NCBI GenBank assembly: GCA_018268755.1
Contig: JAFDVW010000019.1
Location: forward strand, 26,348 to 90,347
Length of the DNA: 64,000 nucleotides
Direction: 5' to 3'
DNA from: Acidobacteriota bacterium
Lineage (GTDB): Bacteria > Acidobacteriota > Terriglobia > Terriglobales > Acidobacteriaceae
The position numbers were made by a program, and so were the translations under genes. Shown here one piece after another: positions 27,794-35,317 of this stretch (the first letter of the stretch is position 1; each line of letters opens with the position of its first letter). A model generated the notes under the pieces. The model saw only the letters and a program-made list of their open reading frames with translations. It was not told where the DNA came from and searched no databases.

Positions 27794-29464
27794 ATGGCGG
27801 AAAAGAAAGCAGCAGTGGCGAATGGCGGAAGCGGGGCCCCGGTGGTGCCGGGCGCGCCGGCCGGCGATCTGGCGCGGGCGCAGGACGTGGCGCGGCGTTA
27901 TCGCTGCGAGTTTATTGACCTGCAAAATTTTCAGCTCCACCATGATCTGTTCAAGAAGATCCCGGTGCACCTGATGTTCCGCTACAACTTTGTTCCCCTG
28001 GAAGAGACGCGGGACGGCCGGCTGGCCATTGCCATCGCCGACCCCAGCCAGCTGATGATGATCGACGAGATCAGCCTGCTGCTGGGCAAGCGGATCATCA
28101 CCAAGGTTTCCACGCTCAATCAGATCAGCGAAATCCTGAAGAAGACGGAGCAGTCGCAACGCGTGTTGCAGGACGCCAGCGAAGGCTTCACGCTGGACGT
28201 GGTGCGCGATGAAGAGGGCGCCACCGATGAGAGCATCAGCATTGACCGGCTGACGGCGCAGGGGGACATCAGCCCCATCATCCGGCTGGTGGACACGACC
28301 ATCTTTACCGCTTTGCAGCGCCGGGCCAGCGACATTCATATCGAGACCCAGGACGATTCGGTGTGCATCAAGTTCCGCATTGACGGCGTACTGACCCAGG
28401 CCATGCCGCCCATCGCCAAGGAACACCACACCACCATCATCTCGCGCATCAAGGTGATGAGCGAGCTGGACATTTCGGAACGGCGAGTGCCGCAGGACGG
28501 GCGTTTCCGGGTGAAGTACGGAACTCCGGAGCGGCCGATCGATTTTCGTGTTTCCATCATGCCGTCGATCCATGGCGAAGACGCGGTGCTGCGCGTCCTG
28601 GACAAGGAGTCGATGAGCGAGAAGTTCCGCAAGCTCACGCTGGATGTGGTGGGCTTTGATGAGGACGATATCCGCAAGTTCCGCCGCTTTATTCATGAGC
28701 CTTACGGCATGGTGCTGGTGACGGGACCGACGGGCAGCGGCAAAACCACAACTCTGTACGCCGCGGTCAACGAGATCAAGACCGACGAAGACAAGATCAT
28801 CACCATCGAAGACCCGGTGGAGTACCAGCTGCGCGGCATCACGCAAATTCCGGTAAATGAAAAGAAGGGGCTGACCTTTGCGCGCGGACTGCGCTCGATT
28901 TTGCGGCATGATCCGGACAAAATCATGGTGGGCGAAATCCGCGACGCGGAGACGGCGCAGATCGCCATCCAGTCGGCGTTGACCGGCCACCTGGTATTCA
29001 CCACCGTCCACGCCAACAACGTGGTGGACGTGCTGGGGCGCTTCCTGAACATGGGGGTGGAGCCCTACAACTTCGTTTCGGCGCTGAACTGCATTCTGGC
29101 GCAGCGCCTGGTGCGACTGATCTGCGAGACCTGCCGCACGGCGGTACATTATCCACCGGAAGTGCTGGAGGCCAGCGGCCTGGACCCGGAGCAATGGGCG
29201 CGAGTTCCCTTCTACGAGGGCCAGGGCTGCATTGAGTGCGCGGGCACGGGGTTCCGGGGACGGACCGCGATACATGAACTGCTGGACCTGAGCGACCGCA
29301 TCCGGGAAATGATTCTGGCCAAGAAGCCGACTTCGGAGATCCGGCGCGCGGCGCGCGAGGAAGGCATGCGTTTCCTGCGCGAATCGGCGCTCGACAAGGT
29401 GCGCCTGGGGATGACCACGCTCAAGGAAATCAACAAGGTCACCTTCATCGAAAACATGCGGTAG
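27794..29464 (+). CDS. pilB: Pilus assembly/type II secretion ATPase
   Basis: This 556-residue hexameric ATPase has an N-terminal MshEN-like domain (about 25-150) and a secretion-ATPase core with Walker A VTGPTGSGKTTTLYAAV, Asp box IITIEDPVEYQ, Walker B IMVGEIRDAETAQIA and His box HLVFTTVHANNVVD. A C-terminal zinc site is visible as CETC and CIEC, typical of PilB/GspE and absent from PilT. It powers pilin extraction and fibre growth. There is no PilT retraction ATPase gene in the window. Confidence 0.94.
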   Translation: MAEKKAAVANGGSGAPVVPGAPAGDLARAQDVARRYRCEFIDLQNFQLHHDLFKKIPVHLMFRYNFVPLEETRDGRLAIAIADPSQLMMIDEISLLLGKRIITKVSTLNQISEILKKTEQSQRVLQDASEGFTLDVVRDEEGATDESISIDRLTAQGDISPIIRLVDTTIFTALQRRASDIHIETQDDSVCIKFRIDGVLTQAMPPIAKEHHTTIISRIKVMSELDISERRVPQDGRFRVKYGTPERPIDFRVSIMPSIHGEDAVLRVLDKESMSEKFRKLTLDVVGFDEDDIRKFRRFIHEPYGMVLVTGPTGSGKTTTLYAAVNEIKTDEDKIITIEDPVEYQLRGITQIPVNEKKGLTFARGLRSILRHDPDKIMVGEIRDAETAQIAIQSALTGHLVFTTVHANNVVDVLGRFLNMGVEPYNFVSALNCILAQRLVRLICETCRTAVHYPPEVLEASGLDPEQWARVPFYEGQGCIECAGTGFRGRTAIHELLDLSDRIREMILAKKPTSEIRRAAREEGMRFLRESALDKVRLGMTTLKEINKVTFIENMR

Positions 29465-29555
29465 AGGGGTGGGCTGTCCAATGGGTCAGGGGCAGTAGTG
29501 CCCTTCCAGCTATTGCGTAGACCCGCCTGGACAGGGTTTGATGGTGTAGAGACTG

Positions 29556-30452
29556 ATGAGTGGAAAATCCAGTTCCAGCGCCAAGCCTAAACTGGCTTGC
29601 GAGATCGCGGCGGACCGCATTCTGGCGGGACGTGTCTCCGACAATGGCGCCATGGTGGAATCCTGCGTTTCGCAGGAACTAGCCCCCGGCAGCGTGGTGC
29701 CGGACCTGACGGAAAACAACTTACGGCAGCGGGAGTCGGTGCAGCGGGCCATTCGGGACGCGCTGAGCAGTGTGGGCGGACGCTCGCGCGACGTGATCGC
29801 GGTATTACCCGACGCGGCGGTGCGGGTGGTGCTGCTGGATTTTGAGACCCTCCCCTCCAAGCAGGAAGAGGCGGAAGGGGTGGTGCGCTTCCGGCTGAAG
29901 AAGTCCCTGCCCTTTGACGTGGAGAAAGCCAAAGTTTCCTATCATGCCCAGGTGACGGAAGGCGCCATCCGCCTGGTGGCGGCGGTGTCGCTGAGCAGCG
30001 TGGTGGAAGATTACGAAGCGGCCTTTCGCGAGGCGGGCTACAGCCCAGGCGTAGTGTTGCCGTCCATGCTGGCGGCGCTGGGAGCGGCCCCAGCCGACAA
30101 ACCCACATTGGTGGTCAAGGTGGATGCGCGGACCACCAGCATCGCGGTACTCGACAAAGGACAGCTGCTGCTGTTCCGCACCCTGGAAAATCCGCGCGGG
30201 GTGGCCATTACCGGGGAACAACTGGCGGAAGAGGTTTATCCCTCAGTGGTATTTTTTCAGGACACCTACCAATTGAACATTGACCGGATTTTTCTCTCCG
30301 GGCTGCCCGAGATCAGCGGAGCGGGGGCGGCCCTGCACGCGCAGACGGGGGCCGAGGTGCGGGAGCTGATTTCCGCCTCGCAGCTGGGTGGGAGCCTGGG
30401 GGGGGCGCCGAAGTGGCGAATGGCCGGAGTGGTGGGGGCACTGCTTTCCTAA
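29556..30452 (+). CDS. pilM: PilM-like actin-fold pilus assembly protein
   Basis: This 298-residue protein has the PilM pattern of an actin-like fold: LACEIAADRILAGRV near the N-terminus, a VIAVLPDAAVRVVLLDFETLP strand (shown here in part), EAEGVVRFRLKKSLPFDVEKA and VVKVDARTTSIAVLDKG. PilM binds the cytoplasmic tail of PilN and links the ATPase to the inner-membrane ring. It is a little shorter than typical PilM (about 350). One base separates its stop codon from the PilN start, so the genes are coupled. Confidence 0.85.
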   Translation: MSGKSSSSAKPKLACEIAADRILAGRVSDNGAMVESCVSQELAPGSVVPDLTENNLRQRESVQRAIRDALSSVGGRSRDVIAVLPDAAVRVVLLDFETLPSKQEEAEGVVRFRLKKSLPFDVEKAKVSYHAQVTEGAIRLVAAVSLSSVVEDYEAAFREAGYSPGVVLPSMLAALGAAPADKPTLVVKVDARTTSIAVLDKGQLLLFRTLENPRGVAITGEQLAEEVYPSVVFFQDTYQLNIDRIFLSGLPEISGAGAALHAQTGAEVRELISASQLGGSLGGAPKWRMAGVVGALLS

Positions 30453-30453
30453 C

Positions 30454-31053
30454 ATGCGTCTGGACATCAATCTCGCATCGCAGCCCTATGAGGACTCCAG
30501 CCAATTTTGGCTGCGCTGGGGCGGCGGACTGGCGATCCTAAGCCTGTTCACGTTGATCCTGCTGTATTTCACTTTTTCGGGATGGTCGGCGGCGCGCAAG
30601 GACCGGGAATTGATCCGCAAAGCGCAAAGCGATCTTGCGGCGCGCGATCAGGAGCGCCGGGACGCGGAAGCGCTGTTGGACCGCGCGGAGAACCGCAGCA
30701 CGCGCGACCGTTCGGCGTTTTTGAATGACCTGTTCCAGCGCAAGGCGTTTTCCTGGACGCGGGTGTTCGAGGACCTGGAGCGCATGATGCCGCCCCGCCT
30801 GCACGTGGTTTCCATTTCCCCGGAGACGACTCCGGACAATGCGCTGGCCGTGAAGCTGACGGTGGCGGGAGAGTCGCGCGATCCGGCCATCGAGCTGGTA
30901 CGGCGGATGGAAGAGTCGCAGCACTTTCAGCAGACCCAGATCGAAAGCGAGATGGCGAACCCGTCCCCGGGCCCCGCAGACGCGGTGCAGTTCAACATCA
31001 CCGCGCTCTATTCCCCGGCCAACGTCCCGGCCCCGTCGCGGAGGGGACGCTAA
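30454..31053 (+). CDS. pilN: PilN-like alignment protein
   Basis: This 199-residue protein begins MRLDINLASQPYED, which matches the conserved PilN N-terminal peptide (INLLPY-type) that contacts PilM. A single membrane segment (LAILSLFTLILLYFTF) is followed by a charged coiled-coil region (RKDRELIRKAQSDLAARDQ) and a ferredoxin-like end. The frame could extend upstream, but ATG 30454 gives the expected short cytoplasmic tail. The stop codon overlaps the next start (TAATG). Confidence 0.88.
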   Translation: MRLDINLASQPYEDSSQFWLRWGGGLAILSLFTLILLYFTFSGWSAARKDRELIRKAQSDLAARDQERRDAEALLDRAENRSTRDRSAFLNDLFQRKAFSWTRVFEDLERMMPPRLHVVSISPETTPDNALAVKLTVAGESRDPAIELVRRMEESQHFQQTQIESEMANPSPGPADAVQFNITALYSPANVPAPSRRGR

Positions 31054-31592
31054 TGCCGGACCTGCGTGAAACTCGCAAGAAGTTAAAGCTGGCCATCGCG
31101 GCCATCGTTGTGGCGGACCTTGCGGCCATCGCGATGCTACTATCCCCGCTGGTGGGCTCGGAATCGGCGCGACGCCTGCAGTTGGCGCAACTTTGGCAGG
31201 AGCTGCAGCAGAAGACCAAGCAAGTGGAGCCGCTGCGCGGGATGGACAAGAAGATCGTGACCGCGCAGGAGCAGATCGCCACGTTCTACAAGAAGCGCAT
31301 TCCGGCGCAGGACTCGACGATCTCGGACAATCTGGGCAAGCTGGCGGCGCAAAACGGAGTGCGCATCGGCGGAGTGAAGTACAAGCTGGATGACGCCACC
31401 GACATGGGAGTGCGGCCGGTGGAGATCGAGGCCGACCTGTCCGGCGACTATCTGCACCTGGTGCGCTTCATCAACGCCCTGGAGCGCAGCGACGTGTTCT
31501 TCCTGGTGAACAAGGTCGACCTGGCGGGCGAACAGAACGGCGCAGTCAAGCTGCAAATCAAGATGGAAACTTATCTGCGAACGGGCGCATAA
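31053..31592 (+). CDS. pilO: PilO-like alignment protein
   Basis: This 179-residue protein starts within the PilN stop codon. It has one N-terminal membrane segment (LAIAAIVVADLAAIAML), a coiled coil (about 35-75) and a C-terminal ferredoxin-like domain with DYLHLVRFINALERSDVFF, characteristic of PilO. PilN and PilO form the periplasmic heterodimer of the alignment complex. Confidence 0.88.
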   Translation: MPDLRETRKKLKLAIAAIVVADLAAIAMLLSPLVGSESARRLQLAQLWQELQQKTKQVEPLRGMDKKIVTAQEQIATFYKKRIPAQDSTISDNLGKLAAQNGVRIGGVKYKLDDATDMGVRPVEIEADLSGDYLHLVRFINALERSDVFFLVNKVDLAGEQNGAVKLQIKMETYLRTGA

Positions 31593-31593
31593 G

Positions 31594-32193
31594 GTGAAAA
31601 TAGGAAGCGAAAGCCGGACCAAGCTGTATGCCGCCGTGGGGCTGATGGTGCTGGCCCTGGGTCTGGTGGCGAACTGGATTTTCAGTTCGGGAGGCGGTAC
31701 GCCGAGTTCCACGGCCGCCCCGCCGCCGCGAGTCACGCCGCAGGCGCTCGCGCGCAACACGCGGGCCCACGTCACCGCCCGGGACAAGAAAGCGGCCCCG
31801 CCGCGCTCGCTGGATCCCACGCTGCGCGAGGACTGGCTGGCGGCCGGGGAAGGCTCCCACTACGAAGGTACAGGGCGCAACATTTTCCAGGCGCAGGCGG
31901 AGATTCCGCAGCCGCACAATAACGGCACTACGGACCACGTGGCGGCCGCCGTCCCCACCGGTCCCCCACCCCCGCCCCCGCCGCCGCCCATCAACCTGAA
32001 GTTTTACGGCTTTGCCTCCAAACCGGGTGAATCGAAAAAAGTATTTCTTTCCGAGGGAGAGGACATCTTTGTGGCCTCGGAGGGAGACATTGTGGACCGC
32101 CGCTACAAGATCCTGCACATTTCCCCCACCTCGGTGGAGGTCGAAGACGTGCTCAATAACAATCGGCAAAGCATTCCCCTGAGCCAGGGATGA
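31594..32193 (+). CDS. PilP/GspC-like pilus assembly protein
   Basis: This 199-residue protein starts at GTG 31594, one base after the PilO stop. It has one membrane segment (LYAAVGLMVLALGLVANWIF), a long proline-rich linker with a run of nine prolines (about 125-135) and a C-terminal beta domain, LKFYGFASKPGESKKVFLS to SVEVEDVLNNNRQSIPL, that resembles the PilP/GspC homology region which contacts the secretin. It has no lipobox, unlike standard PilP, so GspC-like anchoring is more apt. The PilQ secretin gene is not in the window. Confidence 0.75.
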   Translation: MKIGSESRTKLYAAVGLMVLALGLVANWIFSSGGGTPSSTAAPPPRVTPQALARNTRAHVTARDKKAAPPRSLDPTLREDWLAAGEGSHYEGTGRNIFQAQAEIPQPHNNGTTDHVAAAVPTGPPPPPPPPPINLKFYGFASKPGESKKVFLSEGEDIFVASEGDIVDRRYKILHISPTSVEVEDVLNNNRQSIPLSQG

Positions 32194-32199
32194 GCAAAT

Positions 32200-32291
32200 T
32201 TTGTAATTTGGGAATCGGGTAATTTGGTAATTGAACACCCACTGGAACTCGGTTTTTAAATTACAAAATTACCCGATTCCCAAATTACAAA
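32200..32291. repeat. Perfect 26-bp inverted repeat inside the pilus operon
   Basis: The arm 32200-32225 (TTTGTAATTTGGG...TAATTT) is exactly reverse-complemented at 32266-32291, with a 40-base spacer. The arms are AT-rich in GC-rich surroundings. It lies between the PilP-like and pseudopilin genes, ending eight bases before the next start codon. It could fold to block or regulate translation of the pseudopilin, or be a miniature mobile element. Confidence 0.9.
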
Positions 32292-32298
32292 TCATCCT

Positions 32299-33150
32299 AT
32301 GCGGTTGAGTTTTCATTGGCGGAAGCAGCTGCCGGGGCGAAGACAGGAAAGCGGATATGTCCTGCTGACCATGTTTTTGTTTCTGGCCCTGCTGGTGATT
32401 GCCGCGAGCGCGGCCTTGCCCAGCCTTGCCTTCCAGCTGCGGCGCGACCGGGAAGAAGAGTTGGTCCATCGCGGAGTGCAGTATTCGCGGGCGATCCGGC
32501 GCTATGTTAAGAAGAACGGGCGCTTCCCCGGCCGGGTGGAAGACCTGCTGAATACCAACAACGTGCGCTATTTGCGCAAAAAGTACGAGGACCCCATCAC
32601 CGGCAAGGACTTTAAGCTGGTGCATGTGGGAGAAGTGCAGCTGACGGGAGGAGCAGGCCTGATGGGCGCAACCCCGGCCGCTAGTATGGCGCAGCCGCCG
32701 GGCGAATTTGCGCCGCGTGACACCGGCGAGGACACGCCGGACAACACGCTCAATCCCGGTCAAGACCAAGCCAACGGCCCGAATAAACCCAATCCGACGT
32801 CCCCTTCCGGGCAAATGGGCATCAGCAGCGGAGGACTGGGAGGACAGGTATTCGGCGGTGGGCCGATCATCGGCGTGGTGAGCACCAGCAAAGCGGAAAG
32901 CATCCGCCAGTTCGACAATAAGAACCGCTACAACAAGTGGTACTTCATCTACGATCCGACCATGGACCGGGGCGGGGCCATCACCGGCCCCTACCAGCCG
33001 ATGAAGGGAATGTTTCCGCAGACGGGCATACAGCCGCAGCAGGGCGGGAACCGTGGTTCCTTCCCCGGCCTGGGCGGACAGAACAACAATTCGCTGTCGC
33101 CCACGCAAAACCAGCCGGCCCCACCCGCCCAGACTCCGTCCGACCAATAG
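32299..33150 (+). CDS. Pseudopilin-like protein of the pilus/secretion operon
   Basis: This 283-residue protein has a 19-residue basic leader and then ESGYVLLTMFLFLALLVIA, a prepilin-type helix. Processing is expected between Gly and Tyr. Mature position 5 is Thr instead of the usual Glu, a feature of some tip pseudopilins. The following REEELVHRGVQYSRAIRRYVKKNGRFPG matches GspG-like segments in part (RRYVKKNGRFPGRVEDLL). The C-terminal 150 residues are rich in Gly, Pro, Gln and Asn and likely disordered. It may be a minor pseudopilin. Confidence 0.82.
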   Translation: MRLSFHWRKQLPGRRQESGYVLLTMFLFLALLVIAASAALPSLAFQLRRDREEELVHRGVQYSRAIRRYVKKNGRFPGRVEDLLNTNNVRYLRKKYEDPITGKDFKLVHVGEVQLTGGAGLMGATPAASMAQPPGEFAPRDTGEDTPDNTLNPGQDQANGPNKPNPTSPSGQMGISSGGLGGQVFGGGPIIGVVSTSKAESIRQFDNKNRYNKWYFIYDPTMDRGGAITGPYQPMKGMFPQTGIQPQQGGNRGSFPGLGGQNNNSLSPTQNQPAPPAQTPSDQ

Positions 33151-33235
33151 GCCGCACCCACATCACTACTTCCCGCATTTCCAGCTTCGCCCCAACATAC
33201 CTGTGCCCCTGCTTGAGGGCGAGGAGGTTGGGCAA

Positions 33236-33982
33236 ATGGAGCGGACGCGAGGAATTCTGGGGATAGCCGCCGGCCTGGTGCTATTGGTCTCCCTGGCCAA
33301 CGGGCAAATTGCCGGCCAGGGTATCAGCATTTCCGGGGACGCCGAGGTGAAAGTAGCGCCGGACCGCGTAACCTTGGTCTTTGGCGTGGAGACGCGCGAC
33401 AAAGATCTGGAAGCGGCCACTTCGCGCACGGATGTTCTGGTGCGGCAAGTGATGGCGGCGGCGCGCCAGCTGTCCGTGGACAACTCGGATATTCAGACCG
33501 ACTATATCCGGGTGGACATGAGCTACAACGACCGGAACCCCACGATTGTGGAGTACTACACGGCGACCAAGAGCATTCAGATTTTCCTGAAAGACGTGAG
33601 CAAATTTGAACCACTGCTGCATGCCGCGATTGCCGCGGGGGCCAACCACATTTATGGGGTGGACTTCAGTACATCGGAGTTGCGCAAGTATCGCGATCAG
33701 GCGCGGGCACTGGCGGCCAAAGCGGCCCTGGAAAAGGCCAGCGATCTGGCCGCAGCGGCCGGATTGAAAGTGGTGGGAAAACCGCTTTCGGTGAGTTCCT
33801 ATTCTTATGGGGGCGGCTTTTTGAACGCCTGCTGTGGATACCGCTATGGGGGATCAGGCGGCTTCGCCCAAAACGTGGTCCAGAATGTGGGAGGAAGCCC
33901 GGACCTGGGAACGGGCGCGTCGGTCGCGCTGGGCAAAATCAGCGTGACGGCCAGCGTGACCATGACATTTCAAATTCAGTAA
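33236..33982 (+). CDS. SIMPL/DUF541 domain periplasmic protein
   Basis: This 248-residue protein starts at ATG 33236 after GAGGAGG, with a signal peptide (GILGIAAGLVLLVSLANGQ). The SIMPL domain is recognised by ISISGDAEVKVAPDRVTL near the N-terminus, IQTDYIRVDMSYNDRNP, and ALAAKAALEKASDLAAAAGLKV with VSSYSYGGG after it. SIMPL proteins are found in the periplasm or outer surface; their role is unclear, with links to oxidative stress in E. coli YggE. A terminator follows. Confidence 0.9.
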   Translation: MERTRGILGIAAGLVLLVSLANGQIAGQGISISGDAEVKVAPDRVTLVFGVETRDKDLEAATSRTDVLVRQVMAAARQLSVDNSDIQTDYIRVDMSYNDRNPTIVEYYTATKSIQIFLKDVSKFEPLLHAAIAAGANHIYGVDFSTSELRKYRDQARALAAKAALEKASDLAAAAGLKVVGKPLSVSSYSYGGGFLNACCGYRYGGSGGFAQNVVQNVGGSPDLGTGASVALGKISVTASVTMTFQIQ

Positions 33983-33986
33983 AGAG

Positions 33987-34015
33987 AAAAGGCCTCGCCG
34001 GCGGCGAGGCCTTTC
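33987..34015. terminator. Bidirectional terminator between SIMPL and IscA-type genes
   Basis: The stem GGCCTCGCC (33991-33999) pairs with GGCGAGGCC (34003-34011), flanked by AAAA on the left and TTT on the right, so it can end transcription from both convergent genes. Confidence 0.82.
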
Positions 34016-34030
34016 CGCACATCGCGAAAT

Positions 34031-34396
34031 TTAGACGCTGAAGGAGGAGCCGCAACCGCAAGTGCTCTTCACGTTGGGGTTCTCAAACTTGAAGCCGGCG
34101 CCTTCCAGGGTCTCGACGTAGTCCACGATGCAACCGTTCAAGTACATCACGGAAGTCGCGTCGACGAAGACCTTGAGGCCGTCCATGTCGAACACCTTGT
34201 CCATCAGACCGGAGGCGTTCTCAAATTGCATGGAGTAGGAGAAACCGGAGCAGCCGCCACCGACTACGCCCACCCGCAGGCCGGCCGGAACGGGATTCTG
34301 TTGCGCCATGATTTCCTTTACCTTGGCCACGGCATTGGCGGTCAGGGAAATGGGGGCCGACTTGGTTTGGGGCTGCGGAGCAGTTGTGGTAGCCAT
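34031..34396 (-). CDS. erpA: A-type iron-sulfur carrier (IscA/ErpA family)
   Basis: This 121-residue protein has the three conserved cysteines of A-type carriers: VVGGGCSGFSYSM and the C-terminal STCGCGSSFSV. It receives Fe-S clusters from the assembly scaffold and passes them to target enzymes. About 15 residues precede the family core (APISLTANAVAKVKEIM). An AAGGAG site lies upstream of ATG 34396. It is a single gene, so assignment to ErpA rather than IscA or SufA rests on general similarity only. Confidence 0.9.
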   Translation of the reverse strand: MATTTAPQPQTKSAPISLTANAVAKVKEIMAQQNPVPAGLRVGVVGGGCSGFSYSMQFENASGLMDKVFDMDGLKVFVDATSVMYLNGCIVDYVETLEGAGFKFENPNVKSTCGCGSSFSV

Positions 34397-34663
34397 CTTG
34401 TATCTCCTTGAAACGGCTTAATCTGGAAATTATAGCAAAATCCAGGGGTACGAGCCCCAGGAATTTGCCCGGTTCCTGGCCGGTCAACCTATTGGATGTA
34501 GGCAGGTTGGGGAAAGTCGCAGAGTTGCGCCGGCCGGGGCGGGACTTGCGGGCGGGACTATAATAAGAGTCCGGGGCCCTCCCGAAGCCGGCAGGGGCCA
34601 CGGACGCACGCCTGCGTGGTTCTCCCGCCTCGGAACGGCTCGAACAAGGTGCCGAGGTGACCT

Positions 34664-34936
34664 ATGTCTCCATTGGTCGGCCTGCTGATTGTCTGGGGAG
34701 TTCTCACCGCCATCCTCGTGATCCTCATCATTTACCGCAGCACCCTCATCATGCATGAGGACGACCAGCTTTTTCTGGGCGAGTCGGAATCGCATATCCA
34801 GCGAGAGCAAACCGAACTCATGCACAAGGTGGACAAACTGAATCCCTTTGTCCGATGGCTGGGTGCGGCGTCGGGGCTGTTGATCCTGGTCATTGCCGGA
34901 CTGGCGATATACCAGGGACTCAACCAGGTGCAGTGA
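34664..34936 (+). CDS. Small two-segment membrane protein, function unknown
   Basis: This 90-residue protein has two hydrophobic segments (about 4-23, LVGLLIVWGVLTAILVILII in part, and 65-83, AASGLLILVIAGLAIYQGL) with a charged middle (MHEDDQLFLGESESHIQRE). GAGGTG precedes the ATG. Its balanced composition and clear ribosome binding site support a real gene. I do not recognise the family. It stands alone between an Fe-S carrier gene and tRNA-Leu. Confidence 0.75.
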   Translation: MSPLVGLLIVWGVLTAILVILIIYRSTLIMHEDDQLFLGESESHIQREQTELMHKVDKLNPFVRWLGAASGLLILVIAGLAIYQGLNQVQ

Positions 34937-35022
34937 GAGCCGGATAAGCGCCGCGTGAGGGAGCAAGAGGCGCGCAGGAGGAGAGTTCTGTCCGCCATGG
35001 GGTACAATCGAGCTGCTAAGGC

Positions 35023-35110
35023 GCGAAAGTGGCGGAATTGGCAGACGCACCAGACTTAGGATCTGGCGGGTTACCCCCGTGGGGGTTCGAGTCCCCCCTT
35101 TCGCACCAGA
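35023..35110 (+). tRNA. tRNA-Leu(UAG), CCA encoded
   Basis: The acceptor stem GCGAAAG (35023-35029) pairs with CTTTCGC (35100-35106). The anticodon loop ACTTAGGA within CAGACTTAGGATCTG gives anticodon TAG for leucine. The T arm reads GGGGGTTCGAGTCCCCC, a long variable arm (as in class II tRNAs) precedes it, and CCA is encoded at 35108-35110. A TACAAT -10-like hexamer lies at 35003-35008 and an intrinsic terminator follows. Confidence 0.97.
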
Positions 35111-35152
35111 AATTGTCATGCGCTAAAGGCGCATGGAAGAGTTCGTGACCAG

Positions 35153-35187
35153 GGCACGGCACAAGCCGTGCCCTGCTATTTTTTGTT
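35153..35187 (+). terminator. Rho-independent terminator after tRNA-Leu
   Basis: A perfect 10-bp stem AGGGCACGGC/GCCGTGCCCT (35153-35162 and 35167-35176) with an ACAA loop is followed by GCTATTTTTT. A second small hairpin, CATGCGC/GCGCATG (near 35119-35136), lies before it. Confidence 0.9.
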
Positions 35188-35317
35188 CCTGGAAAATTCC
35201 ACACGCGCACTTCCCCGAAGCTGTCGCTTCCGGAAAGGTTTCGAAAAGGCCTACACTTCCCCGCTTGGAATCGCCGATGGCGAGGCGGTGGCCCACCGCC
35301 TCGCGCATCGGATTGGG

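Noticed and set aside
27647-29275. 542-residue open frame opposite the PilB gene
   Set aside because: The other strand carries Walker A, Walker B and the zinc cysteines of PilB; this frame is its GC-driven shadow.
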